From the NCBI RefSeq assembly GCF_900094885.1, contig NZ_FMBL01000001.1, positions 710,867-774,866 of the forward strand: DNA of 64,000 nt, written 5' to 3'. The position numbers and the translations under genes are program-made. The notes under the pieces were generated by a model that saw only the letters and a list, made by a program, of their open reading frames with translations, ran no database searches and was not told where the DNA came from. This DNA comes from Bifidobacterium commune (GTDB lineage: Bacteria > Actinomycetota > Actinomycetes > Actinomycetales > Bifidobacteriaceae). This document shows positions 34,625-44,141 of the stretch, piece after piece. The first letter of the stretch is position 1; each line of letters begins with the position of its first letter.

Positions 34625-35281
34625 ATGATTACTTCGCAGACACTCGCAAACATGTCCGGCACCCGCAGACGAGATTGCAGAGCCACTACAGTTTTCCGTT
34701 CTGCACTTGCCCCCAGACCAATCCCTATAGCCATGGAGTCGGTTCATGCGGGCTTTCCATCTGTGGCCCAAGATTATTTCGCCGGAGATTTCAGCTTTGA
34801 TGAACAAATCATTCGCAACCCCGACACCACTTTCATCATCACCGTAGCCGGGGATTCCATGGAAGGAGCCGGCATCTGGGATGGCGATCTACTGGTGGTG
34901 GACCGTTCGCTTGAACCACAGGCAGACGATGTCGTGGTAGCCGTTCTGGACGAAGAACTGACTGTCAAACGTCTGGTTATGCAAGGGTCAAGACCCATCC
35001 TCCATCCGGAAAATCCCCGATATCCTGATTTTTCGCCACAAAACGCACAAGACCTCGTGATATGGGGCGTGGTCGTTGGCAATTTCCATTCCCAGGCCCG
35101 TTCAACTCGATTCGGTTCGCCTCTGCCGGGAGTCACTCGTCCCGGCATGAGCAGACCGCAGACCTATCACCACAACGAAGCCAACAGTGTCATCGACGAA
35201 GCACAAAACAGCAGAAATTCTTCTGGAAGGGCTGCCATCTATCCCTTCCCCGATGCTGCCGACAGCAAAGGACTTCGATGA
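34625..35281 (+). CDS. umuD: UmuD-like S24 peptidase with long C-terminal extension
   Basis: 218 aa from the ATG at 34625 (AGGATGGC upstream); the ATG at 34610 lies in the LexA box. Self-cleaves on RecA filaments and partners UmuC in translesion synthesis. [11 protein letters not shown] (residues 44-54) holds the expected Ala53-Gly54 cleavage site. Catalytic Ser78 is in [19 protein letters not shown] and Lys115 in ELTVKRL. E. coli UmuD is 139 aa; here about 50 extra polar residues follow the protease core (from [11 protein letters not shown]). The stop overlaps the umuC start (ATGA), so translation is coupled. Confidence 0.92.
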   Translation: MITSQTLANMSGTRRRDCRATTVFRSALAPRPIPIAMESVHAGFPSVAQDYFAGDFSFDEQIIRNPDTTFIITVAGDSMEGAGIWDGDLLVVDRSLEPQADDVVVAVLDEELTVKRLVMQGSRPILHPENPRYPDFSPQNAQDLVIWGVVVGNFHSQARSTRFGSPLPGVTRPGMSRPQTYHHNEANSVIDEAQNSRNSSGRAAIYPFPDAADSKGLR

Positions 35282-36594
35282 CACAACCTCTTGTTGCACT
35301 AGCTGACGCTAACAGTTTCTTCGCATCTTGCGAACGCGTTTTCGACCCTTTGCTGGCAGATAAGCCGGTAGTGGTACTTTCCAACAATGACGGTTGTGTC
35401 GTGGCTCGAAGTGCCGAAGCAAAACGCCTTGGCATACGGGAAGGCGCACCTTGGTTCACCATTCGTGAAAAAGCATTGCGACAAGGCGTGACAGCGCGTA
35501 GCTCGAACTACGAGTTATACGCCAGTCTATCGGCACGGATGATGTCGGTAATGAACCGGTTCATGCCCGGGCAGGAAATCTATTCGATCGACGAGTGCTT
35601 CCTATCCCCCACAACGGACGTCCAAGAGACGATAGATACCGCAACAACCATGCGCAACGCTGTTCTTACCGGTGTCGGCATACCCGTAAGCGTGGGCATA
35701 GCACCAACCAAAACTTTGGCCAAAGTAGCTAACCATTGGGCTAAAAACCATCCTTCAAGCGGCGGAGTGAGCCTATGGAGCGACATCGAAGCAAAATATG
35801 GGGATACAGCTTTGGCGCAGATTCCGGTCGGCGACATCTGGGGTGTCGGTCGACGCCTAACCAAAAAATTACAGGCGATGGGCATCGTAACCGCCCTCGA
35901 CTTGCAACACCAGAATCCAGCGTTGATGAGACATCGATTCTCCGTCACTTTGGAACGGACGATTTTGGAACTCAACGGCGTACCCTGCATAAAGGGAGAT
36001 GCAAGCGCCAATGACGGCAAACGGAAAACAGAAATACTGTGCTCACGAATGTTTTCAACACCTATCACAGACCAGTTTGAGATGGAGCAGGCTCTAAGCG
36101 TTTACGCACAAAAAGCGTGTCGGAGGTTGCGCCGTCAGTCCAGCTTATGTTCACATGTTTCCGTGTTCTGCGCCACCAGCCCGTTCGGACCGGAAAACAG
36201 CTATGACTCGTTTCATGCAACCACAACACTGCGCGACCCAAGTGACGACCCCTTGGTCATCACGAAAGCGGCATGCAACGCCATACGCGGCAACCTTGAC
36301 CCCCATGCCCGCTACGTCAGAGCGGGCGTGCTATTACTCGATCTGCAGGATACAAAGAATTTCAGCCCGTTGCCGGGCTTCGAAGCCACCCGCGACATTC
36401 ATAACCTCGGAGAAGTGATCGACAAGGCCAACAGCAGGTTCGGCACCTCACATGTCGGTATCGGTTATGGCGGTATACGAGGACGAGGCCGCAACAATGA
36501 GGACAGCGGGGCTTCATGGATGATGCGTCGTGAGATGCTGTCCAACCGCTGCACCACACGATGGGACGAGATGGCCGTAGCCCACGCTGATTAA
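35278..36594 (+). CDS. umuC: UmuC-like Y-family DNA polymerase V subunit
   Basis: 438 aa, full length. Copies past DNA lesions with low fidelity. Catalytic acids are in [19 protein letters not shown] (Asp near 9-10) and the DE pair in [31 protein letters not shown] is the fingers/palm signature and [17 protein letters not shown] the helix-hairpin-helix thumb. The little-finger domain and UmuC C-terminal extension follow to about 435. Start at 35278 overlaps the umuD stop; the pair forms an SOS operon under the LexA boxes upstream. Its 3' end is 7 bp from the convergent comF gene. Confidence 0.95.
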   Translation: MTQPLVALADANSFFASCERVFDPLLADKPVVVLSNNDGCVVARSAEAKRLGIREGAPWFTIREKALRQGVTARSSNYELYASLSARMMSVMNRFMPGQEIYSIDECFLSPTTDVQETIDTATTMRNAVLTGVGIPVSVGIAPTKTLAKVANHWAKNHPSSGGVSLWSDIEAKYGDTALAQIPVGDIWGVGRRLTKKLQAMGIVTALDLQHQNPALMRHRFSVTLERTILELNGVPCIKGDASANDGKRKTEILCSRMFSTPITDQFEMEQALSVYAQKACRRLRRQSSLCSHVSVFCATSPFGPENSYDSFHATTTLRDPSDDPLVITKAACNAIRGNLDPHARYVRAGVLLLDLQDTKNFSPLPGFEATRDIHNLGEVIDKANSRFGTSHVGIGYGGIRGRGRNNEDSGASWMMRREMLSNRCTTRWDEMAVAHAD

Positions 36595-36601
36595 TCCGTC
36601 T

Positions 36602-37345
36602 TCACATATGTCTGACGTCTCCCCTATCAGCCTCTGATTCAACACATGCAAGCGCAACCCCTATAACATGAACAGCACCGGCCTGATGTAACGAGGTTGC
36701 GCAGTGACCCATCGTCGTACCGGTCGTCACAATATCATCAACAATGATGAACAACGAGTCGTCATCGATGAAGGTCTCATCTACTCGCACATGTCCTGCG
36801 ATTCGTTCTGAGCGTCCCGAAGCACCCGTCCTTTGAACAGATTTGCCCTTCACTCCCTCCAGATGCAAAACCGGCTTGACCTCGACCTGTAATCCATATC
36901 CACGCAAATCATGCTGCATCGCTTTGACCAAAGGCAACGTCTGCCAACGACCCCGACTGTGCATCGAAGAAACCGATGATGGTGCCGGAACCAATACGAG
37001 AGAAGATGCCGCAGTATCACGTGGCCGTGTAGCGCCAAGCACTGTCAGCACCAAACCGGCCAGGAATGAGGCAAAAACAGAATCACATTCCTCATCAGAA
37101 TGATCCTTCCACGCCAATATCGCATGACGTACGAATCCCCGATACAACGAGCAGGCATAACAGCGATCAGCATGACTATCCGGCAATACACGGATGCACG
37201 GTTGGGAAAAGAGTGTACGACATGCCGGACAAAGCACCTCATCCGGAGCATCACAGCCAGCACAACCTCTTGGAAATAACAAGTCACGAACCGCGGCAAA
37301 CCATGCGAAAAGCGTTCTCCAAATAAACAAAATCAAAGATTCCAT
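36602..37345 (-). CDS. comF: ComF family phosphoribosyltransferase-like protein
   Basis: 247 aa. ComF is needed for DNA uptake in naturally competent bacteria; in other species its role is unclear. An N-terminal zinc-finger-like part has CAGCDAPDEVLCPACR and later CYACSLYRG. The phosphoribosyltransferase domain ends with the PRPP loop FIIVDDIVTTGTTM near 200-213. RERIAGH-type and QRTGASGRSERIAGHVRV residues match the family. A hydrophobic N-terminal helix (LILFIWRTLFAWFAAVRDLLF) is usual. Whether this bacterium takes up DNA cannot be told from the window. Confidence 0.9.
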   Translation of the reverse strand: MESLILFIWRTLFAWFAAVRDLLFPRGCAGCDAPDEVLCPACRTLFSQPCIRVLPDSHADRCYACSLYRGFVRHAILAWKDHSDEECDSVFASFLAGLVLTVLGATRPRDTAASSLVLVPAPSSVSSMHSRGRWQTLPLVKAMQHDLRGYGLQVEVKPVLHLEGVKGKSVQRTGASGRSERIAGHVRVDETFIDDDSLFIIVDDIVTTGTTMGHCATSLHQAGAVHVIGVALACVESEADRGDVRHM

Positions 37346-37605
37346 GCCGGAATAGTAGCGCCGCCGTGCCGTCAGTCAGGCAAAAACGGTCAACTGTGGT
37401 CGAACGCTAAACGCAACACGAGTCATTTTGCACACCGACAATCGTCTTGCCTACGATAGAGACCTGATTACCTGATGAACGCCCATAAATCTCGACAATA
37501 CCTCACGAAAGACCATATGGTCGACCATCCTCCCTAGCCCTGCCGCATTTCAGATCCATACACACCATACTTAATCATGTGACAGAGTAATGCCGATGAC
37601 GCGAA

Positions 37606-38418
37606 TCAGGACAATGCCGAGATAAGACGGTCACAAACCTCGAGCGTGTCCTGCGGACCGGCAACATGAATCGGGTGCGTGCCGATGATCGCCGCAGGAT
37701 AATCGTTACCATCAGGATCCATACGGTCACCCACGAAAACGACCTGATCAACCCTACAATTGATGATGTTGCACAATTGGCGCACCGCATGGGCTTTATC
37801 GACCCCACGAGCAGAAATGTCAATACTTGTGGAACCGCCTGAACGAACCACCAGATCCGGCAAATCAGCGGCTACAGCCTCGGTCAGCCGATTCTTCTTC
37901 TCATTCGTCGGGTCCCAACGCTCCTTGTCTTCGACCGGAGCCTCCTGCCCCAATGCCGAAAAGGTGATTTGGCTTCCACGGTCTTCTATACGAGGGCCCC
38001 AGGTCGTATCGAACCAAATGCCCTGTTCACGGGCATGACGCTCAATGGAAGCAATTGCACTACTGCGGGAGACCTCGTCCAAATCATTGGAATAGATGCA
38101 ACGCCAGCGCCCATCGCGCCAACGAAAATAACGAGTGCCGCTGGTCGGCATGATATGAATGCCTTCTCGTCGGGCATCCGACGTCAGAACGTCAAGTATT
38201 TGGCTTTCGACCAGCTCGAAACGACCACCGGTAATTACCGCGACATCAATCAAGGAAGACAGCCGTGAGAAAAGCACTGCCATATCTTCATGCATAGGTC
38301 GTTTGGATCGAGCCAAGGTATTGTCCAGATCGAAGGCAATCACTTTCGCCTTATGCGCAACATCGAAAAGGTCGCAGTCCCGCCACATCGGTATCACCAA
38401 ATTCGTCTGTGCGCTCAT
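37606..38418 (-). CDS. HAD-superfamily (IIB) hydrolase, phosphomannomutase-like
   Basis: 270 aa from the ATG at 38418, which has GGAGG 6 nt upstream. HAD motif I is FDLDNTLARSK, motif II ITGGRFE, the IIB cap occupies about residues 85-190, motif III Lys is in GVDKAHAVRQL, and motif IV VFVGDRMDPDGNDYPA carries the metal-binding Asp residues. The fold is close to eukaryotic-type phosphomannomutases and sugar phosphatases. The substrate is unknown; it could be a sugar phosphate for cell-envelope glycans given the downstream genes. Confidence 0.88.
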   Translation of the reverse strand: MSAQTNLVIPMWRDCDLFDVAHKAKVIAFDLDNTLARSKRPMHEDMAVLFSRLSSLIDVAVITGGRFELVESQILDVLTSDARREGIHIMPTSGTRYFRWRDGRWRCIYSNDLDEVSRSSAIASIERHAREQGIWFDTTWGPRIEDRGSQITFSALGQEAPVEDKERWDPTNEKKNRLTEAVAADLPDLVVRSGGSTSIDISARGVDKAHAVRQLCNIINCRVDQVVFVGDRMDPDGNDYPAAIIGTHPIHVAGPQDTLEVCDRLISALS

Positions 38419-38489
38419 CAATACCTCCATTCAAGCTCTCGTATGAGAATCAACCGCACGCTTTGTCTTCATGGTACGACGAACTTTGC

Positions 38490-38557
38490 CGAATATTCAA
38501 CACGAATATACCTTTATGATATGCATTCAACACAAATATCCAATCTACGAATATAGT
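38490..38557. repeat. Repeated AT-rich motifs in the 38419-38562 divergent region
   Basis: ATTCAACACGAATATACC (38495-38512) recurs as ATTCAACACAAATATCC (38525-38541), 30 bp apart. GAATAT units appear again at 38491 and 38550. Three helical turns of spacing would suit a dimeric regulator. Confidence 0.45.
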
Positions 38558-38561
38558 GCAG

Positions 38562-39062
38562 ATGTGGAATCATCCAAATCATGTCATACACAATAATGCC
38601 CACGCCCAGCCTTACCATGAAGATATGTTGCGATCACCTTGGCAATCCCATACCTATCGTAATCGCCACGGCCGTGGCTCAAGAACGCCGATGTTCGGCA
38701 CACGACTGCCTCGCTATCGTACCCGAAGCGGCATGTTCGACGATATGGTTTCATCTCAGATCCGTCGCCTTCTGGCAGCTTGGCCCGAACTAATACGACC
38801 AGTCCAGTTCGCGGTTGAAGACGTTCCTCCATCCACTCCTGCGCCGTGGGAATCCAGACCCAACGTGACCTCGCAATGCTATACGACAAGCCACGGTGTA
38901 CCGGCCCGCATTGTACTCTATCGCTTGCCGATGCAAATGCACCATTCAACCAAGCAGGAGTTGGAATGGGCGATTCGCGATGCTTTAGTGGCACGAATCG
39001 CAGAGTTGTACGGCCGTCGACCCGAGGAAATCGACCCGGATTGGTCCGGCACTGAATCGTAA
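38562..39062 (+). CDS. Zincin-like metallopeptidase family protein lacking the HExxH motif
   Basis: About 166 aa from the ATG at 38562. The last 110 residues match the actinobacterial PF06262-type protein: FDDMVSSQIRRLLAAWPELI, then VQFAVEDVPPSTPAPW, then VPARIVLYRLPMQMHHSTKQ and LEWAIRDALVARIAELYGRR. Active family members carry HExxH where this one reads AIRDALVARI, so it is probably not a protease. No good ribosome site is visible; an ATG at 38625 is an alternative start because the first 20-40 residues are Asn/His/Arg-rich and non-conserved. Convergent with the DUF5719 gene. Confidence 0.72.
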   Translation: MWNHPNHVIHNNAHAQPYHEDMLRSPWQSHTYRNRHGRGSRTPMFGTRLPRYRTRSGMFDDMVSSQIRRLLAAWPELIRPVQFAVEDVPPSTPAPWESRPNVTSQCYTTSHGVPARIVLYRLPMQMHHSTKQELEWAIRDALVARIAELYGRRPEEIDPDWSGTES

Positions 39063-39100
39063 CGCCTCATTAAAATTCCTTCTACGTACGATCCCCTCAC

Positions 39101-40813
39101 TTAATGTACGATACCTGCATCCTGCTGAACCCACACCTTTCTGCTCTGCGGTTCAAGGCCCGAAGCGGACAGGTACGCAGTCGCAACAGAAGATAATTCA
39201 TCGTCACCGGATTGAAGCTTAAGACGCATTCCCATGACGATACGCTTATCCCCCTTGAGGGTGTACATCACTGCGTCAGCACCAACATCCTTAGCATCTA
39301 TGTTGAGTCCAGCATTGGCGGGGACATCGATGTCTTTGTCTCCGACTGGATTGCCAGACGCGTCGTATCCTCGCAACGCAGCCTTGGCGGACTCACTAGA
39401 GGTATTGAGCAAAGAAAGTGTCCCATCGGTGTGATCAGGCTGCACGATCGCCGACTCAGCAAAGGCGCCCGCGGAGTCCACGTAGGTGAAATCAGTATCT
39501 GATTGCGAGCTTCTGACAACCTTCGCCGCAACGTCAACGGATTCATCTGCCTCGGTCCGCAAGCCACTGACATTTTGAGGGGCCTTGCCCAACTCCACAA
39601 TGCTCACTTTACCGGCATCAAGATGCTCGGTTTTCGCCCGAGCGTCTCCCTGGTCATCCACCCAGGAAAGAGTGAGATCCGTGGAACGTGCACTGCGAGC
39701 CATCAATTTCACTTCGTCATCAGCAGATATACCCGGAAGATATTGCCGTTTCGCTGACGGCATCAGAGGAGCTACATAATCGGAACCTTTTGCAGACAAC
39801 CCGTCAAGTTCTATATTGCGCACAACAGCGGCGATCGGGGTCTCCTTGCTTTTGACTGTGACGAACAAAGCCTCGTTTCCAGGCGCTGCCGCAGACAGCT
39901 CTTGTGTGGCCTCCGCATGAGCGCCGACATTGAGCACATTACCTGTTGAAAGCTGCAATGGAGAGCCATGCTTAGTACTCCATATACGAATTTCCAATGA
40001 TGTGGGTTTGCCGGAGAAATTGGCCACGGACAACTGTTGTGTGGATCCCGTGGTGGTGGGACCAAGCAGAAAGTCCTGTTCCAGGGACGGTGTCACACAA
40101 GTCGAAGCAGACAATCCCTTCAAATCGCCTACACTAGCCCAAGAGGCCACCGAAGCGGCCGCACCGGTACCGGATTTCGCCTTTAACAGACGCGCTTCGA
40201 AAGCGTTTGACCCTTTGTCTACAGAACCGGAATAAGTCTTGACACCAGCGCCGTTAACCGAATCATCCCCGGTCAACGTCTTGCTGTCGGCTTCGCTGCC
40301 AGCACCGACCGTACCCACCGTTGCCTGATAAACCGAACCAAATGCCGCAAACCTTGCCGACGAAGCAATATCACCCTCGCTTTGCTGGAAAGCACTGTCG
40401 CCATATTTTTCACTATCCGAAAGAGCCATTCGGGAGGGACAGTAATACGTCAAATCCGTCTGGCTGACCTGCCTTGAGGCAACGCCCAAACCTCCATTGG
40501 CAGGATCGGCCAGCCAACTTGGTATCGGGAGCAATAAGACCACCGCCATCAGGACAAGAAGCAGTATGGTAATCATGCCCAAAGCAGCACGAATCGCTAA
40601 ACCAGGGTGGACGTTGGGTTCATCCAATGATTGCGAACCATCGACATTGTGTAATGCGTGTTTCCCTTGCTCTTTTACTACCTTGACAGAATTTCTTCCA
40701 TTATCCACATCGGAAGGAACCGTTCGCCTCGCAGCTTCAGGATTCGGTGGAAGCGCAGGTCCGTTGTTGTTGCTTCCGATACCATCGTTCATAGTGTTTT
40801 GCATATCTTTCAT
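39101..40813 (-). CDS. DUF5719 family membrane-anchored envelope protein
   Basis: 570 aa. One transmembrane helix near residues 73-98 (ALGMITILLLVLMAVVLLL) follows a charged Asn/Gly/Lys-rich cytoplasmic tail; the remaining 470 residues are outside. The outer part has repeated beta-rich segments with Gly/Ser/Asp content, such as LSVANFSGKPTSLEIRIWS, NVLNVGAHAEATQELSA and LSLLNTSSESAKAALRGYD, consistent with two immunoglobulin-like DUF5719 units. Only one Cys pair is likely (DLTYYCPSR, STCVTPS). In actinobacteria this family sits directly after a giant glycosyltransferase, and its start overlaps the glycosyltransferase stop by 4 nt (ATGA). Likely works with it in wall polysaccharide assembly. 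Confidence 0.85.
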   Translation of the reverse strand: MKDMQNTMNDGIGSNNNGPALPPNPEAARRTVPSDVDNGRNSVKVVKEQGKHALHNVDGSQSLDEPNVHPGLAIRAALGMITILLLVLMAVVLLLPIPSWLADPANGGLGVASRQVSQTDLTYYCPSRMALSDSEKYGDSAFQQSEGDIASSARFAAFGSVYQATVGTVGAGSEADSKTLTGDDSVNGAGVKTYSGSVDKGSNAFEARLLKAKSGTGAAASVASWASVGDLKGLSASTCVTPSLEQDFLLGPTTTGSTQQLSVANFSGKPTSLEIRIWSTKHGSPLQLSTGNVLNVGAHAEATQELSAAAPGNEALFVTVKSKETPIAAVVRNIELDGLSAKGSDYVAPLMPSAKRQYLPGISADDEVKLMARSARSTDLTLSWVDDQGDARAKTEHLDAGKVSIVELGKAPQNVSGLRTEADESVDVAAKVVRSSQSDTDFTYVDSAGAFAESAIVQPDHTDGTLSLLNTSSESAKAALRGYDASGNPVGDKDIDVPANAGLNIDAKDVGADAVMYTLKGDKRIVMGMRLKLQSGDDELSSVATAYLSASGLEPQSRKVWVQQDAGIVH

Positions 40814-43800
40814 GCCTGTTCCTGACTATACTTCCGTGTCCTAGGTATCGCCACCAACATATAAATCACGACAACAACGAACAAAGAGAACAGCCATGCC
40901 TTTCTCCAACCGCCGTTGCGGGCTTCTTCCTCTGCCTGACTCGAGACGCCCTGCTCGGATTCATCGATCTTCGTCAAACGGTAATAAGTGCCAGATGAGT
41001 TGGTAACCAGTGACTGGACACCGTCACTGGCATTGATGTTGCTGATCAGACGCAATGTGGAGTCCTTGTCCGCCATAGAAGAGTCGGTCGAGACGTAGAT
41101 GCCACCAAACCCCAGCTTGGCTATAGAGTCTATGGCGTCGTCGCCACCGTTGGCCAACAACTCTGTACTTGCCTTTGCCAGCAAATCGGTTGCCACATCG
41201 TTGTTTCCCGAAACCTGCCGCGCTTTCCAAGACGGCGATGCATCGACCAGATCACCTCGGCGCGAACGCATCACCGAATACTCGATACTGTTCGGCGAGA
41301 TGGCTTCAAGAGCAAGCACCCGACGATCGCCTTTGTTTTGCAGATAGTCCGTAGTCACCATCGGCAATCCACCTTCGCTGACACCGAGATTGTTGTCTCG
41401 ATGTCTAATGCCAAAAGCACCCGCAACAACCGTAATGAGAGCCAAAAGCACAACCAAGGCCGCTCGGCCGGTTTTCACCGCTGCGCCGCGCATTTTGGAA
41501 CCATTTTTGGTCTCATCTTCCGAAAGTTCTTCGTCACTTGCCGAGACACGCAAAGGAACGAAACGTTTTACAGCGCCACCTGCCACGATACAAGAGCAAG
41601 CAAGCAACGCCATAAAAGCCAAAGCAATGCCGGGAAGCACCGACCCTGCATAGGTCGTCGTGCCCTGGACGGCGACACCGATGCGGCAAGCAGCCAAAGC
41701 GGACACGAAGCCGACAAGAGCGACGACCCACATAATCCTTGACGCCCGAAGCGCGAAGGGCAGCAGCAAGGAGACTACTGCAAACACCGCCAATGTGCCA
41801 AACACAATCAGCACCGCTATAAGCTCAGGACCCCACTGCCCGAAGGACTGCATCGCCATATCCGATTCTTTCGGAAGACCAAAAGCTCGAAGCATCACTT
41901 GCAAGAACGAAAGCGAAGATACAGTCGAAGACGATTGCGGAACAAGCACGTCCGCGAATAGTTGCCGCCACACCCCTTGCGTGCCGCAACGAACCGCATC
42001 GACGATTGTCGGGGCAAGGACAGCGAGACTGGGCAGCGGAATAAGCAAGAGCATCGTACGATGAGAACGCACCACAAACAGGAAAAATATCAGGCAGACC
42101 ATCAAGGCAAGCAGCAACTGCGGTTCGCAAGCCGTGACGATGGCGAAGCACAGAGCGGCACATGCAACCGCCTGAACAGAAGAATGCGGCCGAACCAAAT
42201 CCTCCGTGTTGTACAACCCCAAAGCCCTGAACGTGAAGGCGAACGCCGCTGGGAGGAATACCATAACCATCAGCATGGGAAGATTGGCATCACCGAACAC
42301 ACCAAACGCCAATCCCACGGCCACCCACAACAGACCGACGACAACACGAACGGGATCGGAACGGGTGAATACGCCCGCCAATGCCCAGAATGCTAAAGCC
42401 ATTGCGGGTGCAGCCAAGAAAAACATCATGGACAAGGCAACCACAGGGTGTCCTAGAGTAAGCACCGATGCCGCCAACCAGACCATCAACCACGGCGCCG
42501 GTGGGGCGGCCACACCGACACCGATACCAAAAGCCCAGGGAGTGGTAGCCGACGAGAGCAGCGTTGTAAAATCTACTGCGCTCGGTAGCAGCAGCGATGA
42601 ATAAATGCTTGCCCCTCCCCACACCTTACCGAACGCTCGCCAATTAAGAGCCACAACCACAGCGAAAGCAACCACCGCCATAAGCGCTGCTGCTCCAAAA
42701 CGACGAACGGCACGCGAGCGCAGATGGCTTTTCGCCAGGGGCCCAAGCAAAACAGTGTTTCTTTGGCTTTCGAAAGCATTGCACCGCTTATGCCATTGAG
42801 CAATCTGTGCACGATCAGCGACAATCGTATTCCATGCCGCGCCTCGCCGTGAATGCTGCCGGGAACGGGCACGAACCATTTGAGGAAAATCGGAAAGTGC
42901 CCGCCAGGGCAGACACAGTGCGCACCAGGCACGCCATGGATCCTTGGATATCAGGGCACCAACGGCATCCCATAGTGCACGAAACAGACTGGCCAACCAA
43001 ATCAGAGGCCAGAAGGGCACTCTCGTATCCGTGTAATAGTATTTCTGCCCCGCATCGAGGACCGGAGCGACGACATCCATGGGGGTTTCTTCATCCACCG
43101 GCTCACCGCCTCTTGTCCTCACACCCTCAAAACGAGCTCTACGGTGTGCGATACGTGCCTGCGGCACTACGATGACGCGTCCGCCGGACTGCGAGATGCG
43201 CCGCGAAAAATCTGCCCCTTCAGAAAACGTGCCAAACCACTTATTAACGTTGCCGATTTCCTTAATGGTTTGCAATGGGAGCAACGCACCGGCCAGCGAA
43301 ACCGCAAAGACATCCCCGCGACCGTCATACTGCTCCTGATCGGGCTCGCCGTCGACGACAAGGGTTTCCAAACGATGCCTGCCGGCATAAGCGCCCACAC
43401 TATGCAAGGCGGAACCGGACCAATCCAGTTGCTTGGCGCCTATAAGAGAAACAGTAGGAGTGTTGCGCCATGCTTCGACCAGTGTTTCCAAGCAGTTGCT
43501 CCCCACGGGGCGCGAATCATCATGCAACAGCCACAGCGCACGCACTGACGCTGGAAGGCTGGCATATTCCAGAGCTTTATCCACGGCATCAGAAAAAGAA
43601 GCCGCCCCAGAGGCACGGACCAACTGGACATCAACGCGTTCGGACGCTTCCTGCGTGACACGACCAACCTCAACCGTCACCGACTCAGAGGAACGAGAAA
43701 CAGGAAAACCGGTACGCATAGGTTGAGAGGTGCCGCCAGTACAATCCGCGATCACGATCGTGCCGGGCAACAGTTTCTGCGCCAGCAAAGAACGAAGAGT

Positions 43801-43941
43801 AGCGGAAAAGAAACGGACGTCCTTTTCCACACTGATGATTGCGGCTATGGTTCGATCTATGGTTTGCTGGGCCTGACGGGGTCTTCTACTTACCTCACCG
43901 GCCACGATACGCTGAATATCGACACTCGCGTTGGAACTCAT
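40810..43941 (-). CDS. Giant membrane glycosyltransferase, family 2 catalytic domain plus multi-TM region
   Basis: About 1043 aa from the ATG at 43941 (1086 if the frame opens at 44070). The N-terminal GT2 domain (about 30-300 from the long start) has AIISVEKDVRFFSATLRSLL, WLLHDDSRPVGSNCLETLVE (the DDS metal-binding site) and WFGTFSEGADFSRRI. The C-terminal 650 residues carry roughly a dozen hydrophobic helices, with long Ala/Val stretches. Homologues in mycobacteria and bifidobacteria build cell-envelope polysaccharide on the membrane. The start is uncertain: no clear Shine-Dalgarno, but a TACACT 7 nt before 43941 hints at a leaderless start. Coupled to the DUF5719 gene. Divergent from the LCP genes. 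Confidence 0.88.
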   Translation of the reverse strand: MSSNASVDIQRIVAGEVSRRPRQAQQTIDRTIAAIISVEKDVRFFSATLRSLLAQKLLPGTIVIADCTGGTSQPMRTGFPVSRSSESVTVEVGRVTQEASERVDVQLVRASGAASFSDAVDKALEYASLPASVRALWLLHDDSRPVGSNCLETLVEAWRNTPTVSLIGAKQLDWSGSALHSVGAYAGRHRLETLVVDGEPDQEQYDGRGDVFAVSLAGALLPLQTIKEIGNVNKWFGTFSEGADFSRRISQSGGRVIVVPQARIAHRRARFEGVRTRGGEPVDEETPMDVVAPVLDAGQKYYYTDTRVPFWPLIWLASLFRALWDAVGALISKDPWRAWCALCLPWRALSDFPQMVRARSRQHSRRGAAWNTIVADRAQIAQWHKRCNAFESQRNTVLLGPLAKSHLRSRAVRRFGAAALMAVVAFAVVVALNWRAFGKVWGGASIYSSLLLPSAVDFTTLLSSATTPWAFGIGVGVAAPPAPWLMVWLAASVLTLGHPVVALSMMFFLAAPAMALAFWALAGVFTRSDPVRVVVGLLWVAVGLAFGVFGDANLPMLMVMVFLPAAFAFTFRALGLYNTEDLVRPHSSVQAVACAALCFAIVTACEPQLLLALMVCLIFFLFVVRSHRTMLLLIPLPSLAVLAPTIVDAVRCGTQGVWRQLFADVLVPQSSSTVSSLSFLQVMLRAFGLPKESDMAMQSFGQWGPELIAVLIVFGTLAVFAVVSLLLPFALRASRIMWVVALVGFVSALAACRIGVAVQGTTTYAGSVLPGIALAFMALLACSCIVAGGAVKRFVPLRVSASDEELSEDETKNGSKMRGAAVKTGRAALVVLLALITVVAGAFGIRHRDNNLGVSEGGLPMVTTDYLQNKGDRRVLALEAISPNSIEYSVMRSRRGDLVDASPSWKARQVSGNNDVATDLLAKASTELLANGGDDAIDSIAKLGFGGIYVSTDSSMADKDSTLRLISNINASDGVQSLVTNSSGTYYRLTKIDESEQGVSSQAEEEARNGGWRKAWLFSLFVVVVIYMLVAIPRTRKYSQEQA

Positions 43942-44141
43942 GTTCACCAGTGTAGACGAAGGTCTCGCTAGCCGGACTATAGACGTACTTTCCTGACTTG
44001 GCATAAAGCGAAAGGTCAAAACCCGTCTGCTATCTTCGACACAGGAATAATTCAGCCATAGGGCATACAATGCCTCTTAGAAAACTGATGGCAATCTTGC
44101 GGCAATCCGACTCGTCGCTCAGATAAGCAGAAAGGCTGGAT

